Source: Hofstenia miamia (taxonomy: Eukaryota > Xenacoelomorpha > Acoela). Taken from it: DNA of 64,000 nucleotides. This document shows positions 1-9,927 of this stretch, piece by piece. Below the pieces are notes generated by a model. The model had not been told where the DNA came from and did no database searches. It saw only the letters and a list, made by a program, of their open reading frames with translations. The DNA lies in assembly GCA_004352715.1 (NCBI GenBank), contig SCFE01000008.1, positions 948,351 to 1,012,350 of the forward strand, written 5' to 3'. How positions within the stretch are numbered: position 1 is the stretch's first letter; every line of letters starts with the position of its first letter. A program made the position numbers and the translations under genes.

Positions 1-1070
1 GGGCAAAAACGCTTTTTTATTTAATAAAGATTGAAGTAAGAGATTGCCAAATTTAGAGATTGTCAAACTGTTCTTTACAAAAAAGTTCTCTGCTTAAACA
101 AATGATTTACATGGAAATTTAGTCGCATTTTGAAAAATTAATTACCATGCATTTTAACTCTTGGTGAAATTTGATTCTATTTAATAACATCAGTAAGATC
201 GTTTTGATCTGATTTGTAGGCCTTGCAATTACATTTGAAAGAGTGCATAAATGTATTATATAAAATATTAGCTTTTTAAAAAGCATTATAGAATTAAAAT
301 TAAATTTCATTTTCTATTAATAATATTATTAATATCCATTGGCATATTAAATATTGACATTTTGAAAAATGATTCTGTATCTTCTAGGAAATAAGGATTC
401 AAAATATTTGAGTGGTCGTGTACTTCAATGAAAATTGCTTTAGAACAAATATGGGGCAATAAAATATCGTAAGTAAATTTGGAGCAAAATTTTTTAGTAG
501 GCCAATTTGGAGCGGTAGAATATAAAGGTGGTTCAATGTGGGGCAGATGTCAACGCGTGTAAAGAGGCCAAGACACAAATTCTGTGTGGCTGACAGGGCA
601 GTTCACGAAAATCTGCCCCACTTTCAAACCTGAATTAAACAAATGCCACAGTTTGCAGTTCTTTATCAGTTTTTGAGATTTTCGCTGATAAGTTCTAATA
701 AATAAATGTATTTTAGAATTAATAATGTCAAGTAGTGTGGTTGGGAAGAATCGGGCACTTATGTCCTAGTCACCCCACAAAAAATGGAACTATAAAAAAT
801 TAATTCTTAGGTGGCTATAGAATAACTGCAATAACTTCAATAATAAAGGAAATTTGAAGTACATTAGAAACATATATTTATTACATTAAACAATATATGA
901 CATTTAATGTTGCTTTGCTTTATCCGCTCTTTTAATGTTTTTTTAAAATTTTCATGCACAAACAATAAAGCAATACCTTGAAATTTTGTCCATTATGTCT
1001 TCATTATTTTCAATTGTTTTAATAATTCCCAGATGATGTGTTTCTCACTTTTTTGTATTTTCTTAATTCT
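1..1070. other. AT-rich non-coding stretch
   Basis: No credible coding frame is visible. The one structured spot is an imperfect inverted repeat: a GTGGGGCAGATG-type half at about 538-550 and its complement ATCTGCCCCAC at about 613-623. The two halves could pair across roughly 60 bases. No function is assigned. Confidence 0.5.
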
Positions 1071-1165
1071 CTAAACACAAGTATGCTTACACTGTCCTAT
1101 TCACCCCTTGCCCGACTTACCACGGGCTACTATACCTAAGCAGCTTATTTAACCTAGAATTTTTT
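1071..1165 (+). repeat. Left copy of a ~95-bp direct repeat flanking a MITE
   Basis: This segment (TAAACACAAGTATG... ending in a run of T/A after GGGCTACTATAC) recurs in the same orientation at about 1813-1905 with scattered substitutions. Both copies contain CCCCTTG and GGGCTACTATAC. The right copy starts exactly where the MITE at 1320-1814 ends. Confidence 0.7.
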
Positions 1166-1319
1166 TAAATCTGTGTTAGTTAACATAAATATATTATTCG
1201 CTCATAGTGCTTGACCACTTTTCGTTTGGCAATTAAATTGAACAGATGCATCTGATAAGTCTAACTGTAACTTCATCAATAATTACGGGGAGGAATTAAA
1301 TTTTTTTAATTCTCCATTA

Positions 1320-1814
1320 AGGTGTGCTCCCACTATCGAATTTTATCATCTGTCAAGAAATCGATGATAAAAGTTTATAGTCTGAACACTCCATTCGATT
1401 TTTTGGCAAAACAGCCAGATTACTGTCATCTAATAATTTATCAGCTGATAAAATTCGATAGTCTGAACGGTACTAAAACTAGTCGAATAGCTACTTGAAA
1501 CTAATTGCTTACATCTCAAATAGGGAAAAGACGTCCAAAACGTAAACTACTGCCGTTGGAATATTTCAACTTCAAAATATGTAAACATTGTTTACATTCC
1601 AAAACAGACCAATCAATAAACAAATGTTATCTTTTTCGTACTGTAAATCAAAAGATAAAATTTATCATCTGATAAAAATTGATAATCTGAACGTTATTCC
1701 AACTCCGCTTTTCCTGATAAAAAAATCGGATGATAAAACATCGCCAATGTGAACGAAAATAATTGCATTTTCGACTAAAATCGGCTGATAAAAGTGGATA
1801 GTGGGAACACATCT
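1320..1814. mobile_element. Harbinger-like MITE, 495 bp, TTA target duplication
   Basis: The left end reads AGGTGTGCTCCCACTATC and the right end is its imperfect complement (GATAGTGGGAACACATCT), giving terminal inverted repeats of about 18 bp. Both ends are flanked by TTA (1317-1319 and 1815-1817), the 3-bp TWA-type duplication typical of PIF/Harbinger elements. The interior carries further TTTATCATCTGATAAA-like palindromes and no transposase frame, so it is non-autonomous. The terminal pattern (TTA, then AGGTG.G) resembles the larger element at 20262-21173. The family name is inferred from the duplication and the first bases. Confidence 0.75.
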
Positions 1815-1905
1815 TTAAACACAAGTATGTGTACACTGTTCGATTCGCCCCTTGGCCAGTTCGAACTGGGCTACTATACATAAATCTATTTAACCTATAT
1901 TTTTT
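1813..1905 (+). repeat. Right copy of the ~95-bp direct repeat
   Basis: Same sequence family and orientation as 1071-1165, about 742 bp downstream. It begins at the right terminus of the MITE. Confidence 0.65.
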
Positions 1906-2283
1906 ATTGAAATATAATTTAATTTAAAATCTAACCTAGAATTTTTTATTGAAATATAATTTAATTAATTTAAAAAAACTAACTTATTAAGGTAAGATAT
2001 CAAAATCCAAAACAGCATGGCATAAAATGTGCCTATCTATTTCATGAAGTAATACAAATTTGGTAGAAATTAGGAGTCAAGAATAATATTATTTTATACT
2101 GCAAACAAATTTAATAAATGAATTGCTGCCAATAAATTTGATTGATGGAATCTTCGTGGAAGTAAAAAATACACCCATAGAGATTGTTACTGTATGTTAT
2201 ATTACCTGCAGAAATATCAAAGAAATGCTAAATGCACAGTAAAAATTAAAAAATGAAAATGTAAATAATTAACTGTATTGAGT

Positions 2284-3283
2284 NNNNNNNNNNNNNNNNN
2301 NNNNNNNNNNNNNNNNNNNNNNNNNNNNNNNNNNNNNNNNNNNNNNNNNNNNNNNNNNNNNNNNNNNNNNNNNNNNNNNNNNNNNNNNNNNNNNNNNNNN
2401 NNNNNNNNNNNNNNNNNNNNNNNNNNNNNNNNNNNNNNNNNNNNNNNNNNNNNNNNNNNNNNNNNNNNNNNNNNNNNNNNNNNNNNNNNNNNNNNNNNNN
2501 NNNNNNNNNNNNNNNNNNNNNNNNNNNNNNNNNNNNNNNNNNNNNNNNNNNNNNNNNNNNNNNNNNNNNNNNNNNNNNNNNNNNNNNNNNNNNNNNNNNN
2601 NNNNNNNNNNNNNNNNNNNNNNNNNNNNNNNNNNNNNNNNNNNNNNNNNNNNNNNNNNNNNNNNNNNNNNNNNNNNNNNNNNNNNNNNNNNNNNNNNNNN
2701 NNNNNNNNNNNNNNNNNNNNNNNNNNNNNNNNNNNNNNNNNNNNNNNNNNNNNNNNNNNNNNNNNNNNNNNNNNNNNNNNNNNNNNNNNNNNNNNNNNNN
2801 NNNNNNNNNNNNNNNNNNNNNNNNNNNNNNNNNNNNNNNNNNNNNNNNNNNNNNNNNNNNNNNNNNNNNNNNNNNNNNNNNNNNNNNNNNNNNNNNNNNN
2901 NNNNNNNNNNNNNNNNNNNNNNNNNNNNNNNNNNNNNNNNNNNNNNNNNNNNNNNNNNNNNNNNNNNNNNNNNNNNNNNNNNNNNNNNNNNNNNNNNNNN
3001 NNNNNNNNNNNNNNNNNNNNNNNNNNNNNNNNNNNNNNNNNNNNNNNNNNNNNNNNNNNNNNNNNNNNNNNNNNNNNNNNNNNNNNNNNNNNNNNNNNNN
3101 NNNNNNNNNNNNNNNNNNNNNNNNNNNNNNNNNNNNNNNNNNNNNNNNNNNNNNNNNNNNNNNNNNNNNNNNNNNNNNNNNNNNNNNNNNNNNNNNNNNN
3201 NNNNNNNNNNNNNNNNNNNNNNNNNNNNNNNNNNNNNNNNNNNNNNNNNNNNNNNNNNNNNNNNNNNNNNNNNNNNNNNNNNN
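2284..3283. other. Assembly gap, exactly 1000 N
   Basis: The run is exactly 1000 N, which suggests a placeholder rather than a measured distance. It hides the outer end of the 3' LTR of the minus-strand element, because LTR sequence resumes at 3284 and the left flank is not LTR-like. Confidence 0.95.
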
Positions 3284-3804
3284 AAATGAGAGATTTATTA
3301 TTTCCTTAGCCGTACCTGTATACATAACCTAATGAGTCCACAATTTGGGCTGGGAAGATCTAGTGATTGCCAGGAGCTACGTGTTGCCCTATACTTTAAG
3401 AAAGCACTCCCAAATTGTTGCTGAGCTTAAGCAATTATTTTCATAATCAAAAAATACTAAGTAAAGTAATGGAGAGAAAAGTAGACAGTAATTGAAGCTA
3501 GATAAAATCTATTAACCTTTCTCAACAGTGTTCCTCATTTTATACATGGTTAAAACAATAAATAACTACCTGTCTTAGTTTACAATCACAGTTAATCATT
3601 AGCTATTCATGTTATCAATTTCCCTCGCAAATCAAATTCAATTTGAGCAACACGTTTAGCACCATCGAGGGGACATGAGTTCTTTCGTAAACCTGAGCTC
3701 GAACTAACCAAATAAAATAACTCTGACGTCATGATGACGTTAATACAAAAAAGAATAAAAATCAACTAAATAATAATCACGAAATTTCCCAGAGTGACTC
3801 TACA
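3284..3804 (-). repeat. 3' LTR of copy A, truncated by the gap
   Basis: On the minus strand it begins TGTAGAGTCACTC at 3804 and matches the copy B LTR (18013 onward) through the conserved block around 3300-3420. It is cut off by the gap at 3283, so the terminal TCTACA is not seen. Confidence 0.88.
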
Positions 3805-3818
3805 CGCCCCCCTTTGCT
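3805..3818 (-). other. Polypurine tract of copy A
   Basis: On the minus strand this reads GCAAAGGGGGGCG directly before the LTR TGTAGAG. Copy B has the equivalent tract at 17998-18012. Its position immediately upstream of the 3' LTR fits the plus-strand primer site of LTR retroelements. Confidence 0.8.
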
Positions 3819-3822
3819 CAAA

Positions 3823-4117
3823 TTAATTTGGCAGCAACAGGTGGAGAGTAGGACCTGACACGATGCATTGAGTAGCCATCACCATCTTCATCGCTAGTTC
3901 ACCTTCCCATTGTTCTAATTCAGCATACTGTGGTTCACGTGATATTTGCATTAAAACCTCCCTCTGTGTGACCACTTCATCTTTCAGCTTGAAATAGTGG
4001 ATTGTCAGCAACTGGTTGCTGATGGGACAATTTTTGTGAAATCTTTTGTAGAGGCGAAATCCTTTCATAGCAATCATTAATGTCATTAATGCGTCGGTGT
4101 TGGAGGTGTGAGCATCC
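3823..4117 (-). pseudogene. ORF3 C-terminal segment, copy A
   Basis: This is the last part of ORF3, beginning around ALMTLMIA and ending at a TAA (3823-3825) close to the polypurine tract. Copy B has the same C-terminus at 17661-17993, about 12 residues longer in the middle (copy A lacks DTFTRRLNNLR). In copy A it is out of frame with the preceding segment because of a small deletion near 4130. It contains a charged, mostly helical stretch with no recognised domain. Confidence 0.65.
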
Positions 4118-5581
4118 TCAGATCAAATTCAGGTGTTCAAACACCTCTCGCAATGACCCCATATGGGTCGCATGATCCATGAATAAAGAACAAAACTCCT
4201 GTACCTGACTTAGTGTCATCTCATCAGGATTGGAAACATCAGCGTGAAGCATTGTGATTATTTCAATACGTTTTGTCACATCGTAATATCTGGTGGTTGT
4301 TTCTACTTTATTGATCCACATAAGGTCTCCAGCAGATTGAAAAAGAATTAACACTCTAGGGTCAGTAGTTTGTATGACATTGTGGATCTTCCTCAATTGT
4401 TCACTAATGGTGGTTCCTTTATTAAAGACATCGCAGATTGTTAATTTTCCATCTAGAAAAATTCTCTCCTTATTATCACCAGCTAGTAACTTGCCACAGG
4501 CCTGCTTGTATTTGTCAGATCTCATCATTTTATTCGCTTCTGTGGCAGTACTTATGTAATTCATTTTATCAGGAAAGTGGGCTGAGATTTTTTTCTTGTT
4601 CTTCTTCACTCGCCATTTTGGTTGAATCAGCGGAGTCTCCACACAGGGGGGTGGGATACATAGAAGATTTTCCTTCCGAATTTTATTCTCTAAATTGGCA
4701 AATTGACACTTAGTTTGTAAACTGGTGGTTCCAATAGTTACAGGATAATTGACCTGTGCATTCTTAATTGTGTCCCAGAATTGATTTCTTAATCCAGATT
4801 TACGCAACTCCTCGATTTGTTTGTTTGAAATCTTTACTCTAGCAGTGGTGCATTCTACTTCCAAAGCTACTTGTCGCCCTGGAGATTGAAGAATGACCAG
4901 CTCCTCTTTCGAAAACATTTTGGTTAAACACCATTTCATCATGCCCAGCACGTCCTTTTCAGTGTTTTCCACTAGCACTCTCTTGTGAATTGTCAACCCT
5001 GTATCAAAATCAGATGGGTCATGCTCTACCATGAGGATCCTTTCATTTTCAGTAATAGACCATTGAGGTGTAGGTTGAGGTGATCCTCCAAATTTCTCTA
5101 AATTCACTTTCTCGATAAGATCTCGAATGTGGGGAGATAATTGCACTGATGACGTAGCCAATAGTTCTTCTTCTCTGAAAAACTGTTCTGGGGTCTTCAT
5201 GACCTGTTCAAATATGGTGATAGGAATTATTCTCCCTTCTTTCTTAACTTGTCTGGCGGATTCTGCAAATTGTCCATATCCACATTCTGGGTAAGATATT
5301 TGGTGTCCATCAAAGAATTTTTCGTTCTTTTCTATCACATCTCTCGTTCTGACTAACTCCAAAAACGTTTTCATGGAACCAGGTTTCCTTTCAACTAATT
5401 GTTTGGTGCTTAACGGGGCATTCTCTGAAGAAAAGATGGCAAACTTGGTTTCGGCAGTGGCGCCCCACATGTACTTTTTCATAGTTTCGGAGAAAATATT
5501 TATGTCCAACGGACAAATTCCCAACCTGTTACTAATCAAAATAATCGACATTTTTCCTGTTGTACTACTCGCCCCCACCAG
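4118..5581 (-). pseudogene. ORF3 large C-terminal half, copy A (about 486 codons, unknown function)
   Basis: This is an open frame of 486 codons after the TGA at 5582-5584, continuing the same frame as the upstream ORF3 segments. It looks soluble: many charged residues, no signal peptide, no hydrophobic span long enough for a membrane anchor, and no CCHC knuckle, protease or RT motif. A lysine-rich stretch (KWRVKKNKKK) lies near residue 315. The neighbouring copy B shares the protein closely but lacks about 105 codons between two GGAACCACCA repeats. The presumed GTG start just after the TGA is only where the open frame begins. The natural protein more likely starts at 7186. I do not recognise the family. 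Confidence 0.7.
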
Positions 5582-6334
5582 TCAGGCATAATATTTTTTG
5601 TAGTGATCCATTGCTTGGTTGGTTTTGCACGGCAATGATGGTGGCACGCATTTGTGTAGTAGCCAATTTTTTACCTTCCATGTTAATGGACAAACTGCAA
5701 TTTCGTGGACCACCTTTTTTGACATAGATTTACGTTTGTTTTGATTGATCAGTAATGTTACGTGGGGGTCTCTTGTCAGATAAATGGACAAAATCCAGAT
5801 AGCACCTCTTGCGTAAATATTGGGTACTCTGTCTTCTGAAAATAACATTGATTTGAAATTTTTTTGATCCTGAATCTCGTAAGAAAATTTAATTTCTCGT
5901 AGCACTCTTTCAACAGACTGATGGTATTGGGAGCTAGGGCTTTTGATGTGGATGTTGGGCCAGTTGGACTCGGGGTGTTTTGTGGCTTTTATATCTGTCC
6001 ATATGTCTTGCATCTCCTGTAAGGTTTTAACACTTTGAGCAAATGCAAAGCTGATCCTCATATCTGTTATATTGTGTAGCGTGGTAACGTTAAGCAGTTC
6101 CAAAGTTTGTGCCTGCAATATGGTATCAATTATTAGTTTTTTATCCACAGCTAATCTATGGGAAGGGATTTTTTCACATAACAAAAGATCTGTGAGTAGT
6201 AGCTTTGTAACTGATGGCACGTGAGAGTTTGGCATTGAAATCTGACTGTAGTAAGATCTATAGAGAATGAGGAAATTTTCCATTCTGTAATGTAAGCTTT
6301 CAACCGCCTCAGGGATGTTGTCCTCATGTTCTTC
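5582..6334 (-). pseudogene. ORF3 middle segment, copy A
   Basis: This frame runs from the TGA at 6335-6337 to the TGA at 5582-5584, in the same frame as the segments on both sides. It contains RYHMENF-like and LLLTDLLL helices and ends in KKYYA before the TGA. Copy B (15920-16502) is the same protein with the identical TGA at its end. The segment is basic and cytosolic-looking. No family was recognised. Confidence 0.68.
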
Positions 6335-7186
6335 TCAGAGAACTATTACTAGACGTATTCCTTCAACTTTGGCTATACAGTACGCAATTTCTATCTGCTC
6401 CATTATTTGTTCATCCTGAACTTCATGAATTCTCAAAAAATAAATAACCAACAGGTTTGGGAAATCAATATTGACTGATTCAAAACTTCTTATTGTACTG
6501 CCACTATTTAAAAACATGCAGAGGTTATGTATGGAAAAGTCTTCGTCAAAGGAAACTTGAACTGTGCTTCGCCAATATAACCGGCTGATTTCTTTGAGCA
6601 TGCTGGAATCATAGCAAATAATACAATTTATTAGTGGACGTTTTTCTGCATCAATTATGAAAGGTATTATATCGACTGAACAACTTAACTTTTTGGTGTT
6701 GTAGGTCCATTGTAATTGATTCTGAGTAGCCTCTGAAATGTCATCACGAATATAATGCACTGCTCAACGTGGAGCTATAAAGTAGGGGTGTAATGTATCT
6801 GCACCAACTGTAGACATCCTTTTCTTGCGTTCTTCCATCTTCTGAGACCTAACTGAGGACGTAATGGAAGTATCAGAGGTTGAGGGGGCTATCAAATCAC
6901 TCTTAGGGGATATATTTACAGGTTGAATTGCACTAAAAGGGGTACGTGAAGTTTTAAGTTTTAAAGTTTGTGAAGTTGATTGTGCCAGCTCTGCTCGCGT
7001 GCATGGAGGTACGTATCCCCCCACGGAATAGCAAGATGAGGATGGTGTAGATGCTATCTGCTCACCTAAGCATGGAGCTACGTATCGCCCACATGGTATA
7101 GGGTTCTCCTCAGCACCTTCATGACGTCCTCGTTTATGGGCCTCATCACGCCTGGATGAGGAGGAACCATCGTGACTAACCTCCAT
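6335..7186 (-). pseudogene. ORF3 N-terminal segment, copy A (overlaps the pol stop)
   Basis: I place the ORF3 start at the ATG at 7186 (MEVSHDGSSSSRR...). It overlaps the end of pol in another frame: the pol TAG is at 7176-7178. The first ~140 residues are low-complexity, rich in Ser/Arg/Pro, with two short repeats of a YV.PC motif. After a TGA at 6764-6766 the same frame continues as an alpha/beta-looking region. It has alternating hydrophobic strands (NLLVIYFLRI, then a helix, then IRLVIVL), reminiscent of a Rossmann half. A degenerate methyltransferase is one guess, but no catalytic motif is visible. The segment ends at the TGA at 6335-6337. Confidence 0.6.
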
Positions 7187-8035
7187 CTTTCGTCTCACTC
7201 TGCGGCAATGGGACAGAAGAGCTGGTGACTCATGTTTCTTCCCTATCAGTATCATTCCTAAACATAAGGTTAAGGTCCCAAATATTGGGATCATAAGTTT
7301 GATTAACTCTAGTGCGCCTTGAAGGCAAAACTCGTGAACTACAGTTATCTATTATTTCAGGTTCAAAATCGGTATCATCTAAGCTTTCCTCAGCAAATTC
7401 TGTTAAGTTATCATAAGTGGCNGGCGTACTTAGTGAAGTGATCAACGAGTACTAACAGATACTGAAACCCCTCACTATCATGAGACAATTGCTCCAGATC
7501 AATGTGGGCAATCTCATTAGGGCTTGATGCAGCATGACATTCCAGTTCAGCGTATTGCTCTGGAAAGTGAGCAGAATTACTTAACAGACATTTCTTACAT
7601 TTGTCAATTACGTCTTGCACTGTTGCTCTAATACCAATAGTAACATATTGAGAATTAAATGTCTTTTCTGTTTGGATAATTCCTAAGTGACCTTTCTCGT
7701 GAACTCTCCTCATGAGATCCCTTTTAAAATATTCTGGGATAGCCAGACGGTTATTTCAACTTTTTACATATAATAGACCCCTCTCCATTGCTGTCCAATT
7801 GTATTGGTTATAATATCTTACCGCCATTGGTGAAAGAGGAAAAAAGGGGTACTTAATCCTTTTCATAATATCAGATAGAATAAGATCATTTTGTTGGTGT
7901 TTAATAATTTCGTCCTCAGATATTTCCTCGCGAATTAGAATTGGCAGAATTTCTTTACCGTTCCTATCAGCATTTATTTCAGGGATTAATTCATACTCTG
8001 TGTGTGGTATGAATGTGAACGGAACTTTTTTATTT
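7176..8035 (-). pseudogene. Pol C-terminal fragment of copy A (integrase, core deleted)
   Basis: The minus-strand frame shows the region before integrase (ERGLLYVKS, TGA at 7756-7758, then NNRLAIPEYF). Next come the integrase zinc-binding motif (HEKGH ... CKKC) and the first core aspartate in AHIDLEQLS. At 7422 a single N joins FTKYA directly to the C-terminal TYDNLTEFAEE tail. The second Asp, the Glu and the GPY/F-like region, all present in copy B, are therefore missing. A TGA at 7230-7232 and the authentic-looking TAG at 7176-7178 follow. The GCC bases repeated on both sides of the N suggest either a microhomology deletion or an assembly join. Confidence 0.85.
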
Positions 8036-8279
8036 TTAGTTCTCAGCTCACTAAATAATAGTCTGTAATTGCCAGACATTCGTGCTAGCCAACAGCATGG
8101 TATCATCACAGTGTAATAAAATATAAGTGCATGTACGTGTTGAATATCAAACGAGAGATTTATTATTTCCTTAGCCGTACCCTTATCCATAACCTAATGA
8201 GTCCACAATTTGGGCTGGGAAGATCTAATGATTGCCAGGAGCTACGTGTTGCCCTGTACTTTAAGAAAGCACTCCCAAA
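8036..8279 (-). repeat. 5' LTR fragment of copy A
   Basis: It matches the internal part of the copy B LTR, from the AGTGCTTTCTTAAAG block to GTGAGCTGAGAACTAA. It then switches directly into pol, so the last ~300 bp of LTR plus everything up to late pol are absent. The outer side is lost in the gap. Confidence 0.85.
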
Positions 8280-9279
8280 NNNNNNNNNNNNNNNNNNNNN
8301 NNNNNNNNNNNNNNNNNNNNNNNNNNNNNNNNNNNNNNNNNNNNNNNNNNNNNNNNNNNNNNNNNNNNNNNNNNNNNNNNNNNNNNNNNNNNNNNNNNNN
8401 NNNNNNNNNNNNNNNNNNNNNNNNNNNNNNNNNNNNNNNNNNNNNNNNNNNNNNNNNNNNNNNNNNNNNNNNNNNNNNNNNNNNNNNNNNNNNNNNNNNN
8501 NNNNNNNNNNNNNNNNNNNNNNNNNNNNNNNNNNNNNNNNNNNNNNNNNNNNNNNNNNNNNNNNNNNNNNNNNNNNNNNNNNNNNNNNNNNNNNNNNNNN
8601 NNNNNNNNNNNNNNNNNNNNNNNNNNNNNNNNNNNNNNNNNNNNNNNNNNNNNNNNNNNNNNNNNNNNNNNNNNNNNNNNNNNNNNNNNNNNNNNNNNNN
8701 NNNNNNNNNNNNNNNNNNNNNNNNNNNNNNNNNNNNNNNNNNNNNNNNNNNNNNNNNNNNNNNNNNNNNNNNNNNNNNNNNNNNNNNNNNNNNNNNNNNN
8801 NNNNNNNNNNNNNNNNNNNNNNNNNNNNNNNNNNNNNNNNNNNNNNNNNNNNNNNNNNNNNNNNNNNNNNNNNNNNNNNNNNNNNNNNNNNNNNNNNNNN
8901 NNNNNNNNNNNNNNNNNNNNNNNNNNNNNNNNNNNNNNNNNNNNNNNNNNNNNNNNNNNNNNNNNNNNNNNNNNNNNNNNNNNNNNNNNNNNNNNNNNNN
9001 NNNNNNNNNNNNNNNNNNNNNNNNNNNNNNNNNNNNNNNNNNNNNNNNNNNNNNNNNNNNNNNNNNNNNNNNNNNNNNNNNNNNNNNNNNNNNNNNNNNN
9101 NNNNNNNNNNNNNNNNNNNNNNNNNNNNNNNNNNNNNNNNNNNNNNNNNNNNNNNNNNNNNNNNNNNNNNNNNNNNNNNNNNNNNNNNNNNNNNNNNNNN
9201 NNNNNNNNNNNNNNNNNNNNNNNNNNNNNNNNNNNNNNNNNNNNNNNNNNNNNNNNNNNNNNNNNNNNNNNNNNNNNNN
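8280..9279. other. Assembly gap, exactly 1000 N
   Basis: A second exactly 1000-N placeholder. It begins inside an LTR and ends in unrelated sequence, so the join is not trustworthy for spacing. Confidence 0.95.
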
Positions 9280-9634
9280 ATATCTGTGGCGTCTGTCACT
9301 GAATTTTCACTGAAGTATGGTGATGATCAAATGGTCCTGGGGGTGACTGCTTTCATTGCAGTTTTCTTTGCACTTCCTTTTCTGGTTTTTGTCATTTTTC
9401 TTCTGGTTCGTAGTGGCTTTCACATCTCCAGGTTGCAATTCCAGGATCTCTGTGAAGTGCATTTGTTTGGTTCAGGGTGTCTCTCTGCCTCTCGTTAGTA
9501 GTTGGTTTGTGTAAACAGTTCGTTGCTTCCATACTTTCACTCATAGCATATGATGTCGGTTTGCGGGTGGTTTAATTGAATGTTTCTTCTGTTGATTGGC
9601 TTGTTCTTGGCTGTCACGGTCGCCATGTAATATC
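9280..9634. other. Unassigned sequence, relatively C/T-rich
   Basis: This stretch is less AT-rich than its surroundings. The minus strand has a short open frame (9537-9782) whose upstream part is broken. It could belong to the 5' region of the LTR element or to host DNA. No motif settles it. Confidence 0.35.
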
Positions 9635-9748
9635 CTCTACCAGGCTTTATCACTGTTGATTCACTGTTACCTTGTAACATTGACTGTGTTATTGCGGGTG
9701 AGGATTTACTCATTGTTACTGCTTGCTTAGTTTCTTCTATTACATTAC
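9635..9748 (+). repeat. 114-bp duplication, first copy (abuts a single N)
   Basis: Nearly identical to 9814-9927 (one difference seen by eye: GCTTGC versus GCTTAC). The first copy ends at the single N at 9749. This pattern suggests two alleles or overlapping contigs placed in series. Confidence 0.85.
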
Positions 9749-9813
9749 NTTTATGTTTCCCTTGTTCTTCTTTGATGTCCATTTCTTCTCTCTCACCTTT
9801 ATAGTGTAAAATT

Positions 9814-9927
9814 CTCTACCAGGCTTTATCACTGTTGATTCACTGTTACCTTGTAACATTGACTGTGTTATTGCGGGTGAGGATTTACTCATTGTTACTG
9901 CTTACTTAGTTTCTTCTATTACATTAC
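9814..9927 (+). repeat. 114-bp duplication, second copy
   Basis: Direct repeat of 9635-9748, 179 bp downstream. Confidence 0.85.

Larger units (their letters stand above)
3284..8279 (-). mobile_element. LTR retrotransposon copy A (Ty3/Gypsy type), internally deleted
   Basis: Read on the minus strand, the order is: a fragment of 5' LTR (8279-8036), the end of pol (integrase zinc-binding region and start of the catalytic core), ORF3, a polypurine tract, and a 3' LTR running into the gap at 3283. Gag, protease, RT and RNase H are missing, because LTR sequence passes directly into late pol near 8035. A single N at 7422 marks the loss of about 750 bp of integrase relative to copy B. Copy A is the better source for ORF3: it retains about 105 codons that copy B has lost. 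Both outer boundaries fall in 1000-N gaps. Confidence 0.88.

Noticed and set aside
2246-3325. Long open frames spanning runs of N (also at 8131-9498, 13052-14063 and 14819-16187)
   Set aside because: They are open only because N codons are not stops. Only the non-N parts with homology were kept.
4374-4713. Plus-strand frames inside ORF3 of copy A
   Set aside because: Antisense shadows of a coding frame that is conserved on the other strand and in copy B.
6335-6760. Calling the ORF3 N-terminal region a DNA methyltransferase
   Set aside because: The strand-helix-strand pattern is suggestive, but no PC, ENV or NPPY-type catalytic motif is visible.
7756-8190. A 144-codon frame starting MDKGTAKEIINLSF
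   Set aside because: Its first ~50 codons are translated LTR. Only the part after 8035 is genuine pol.
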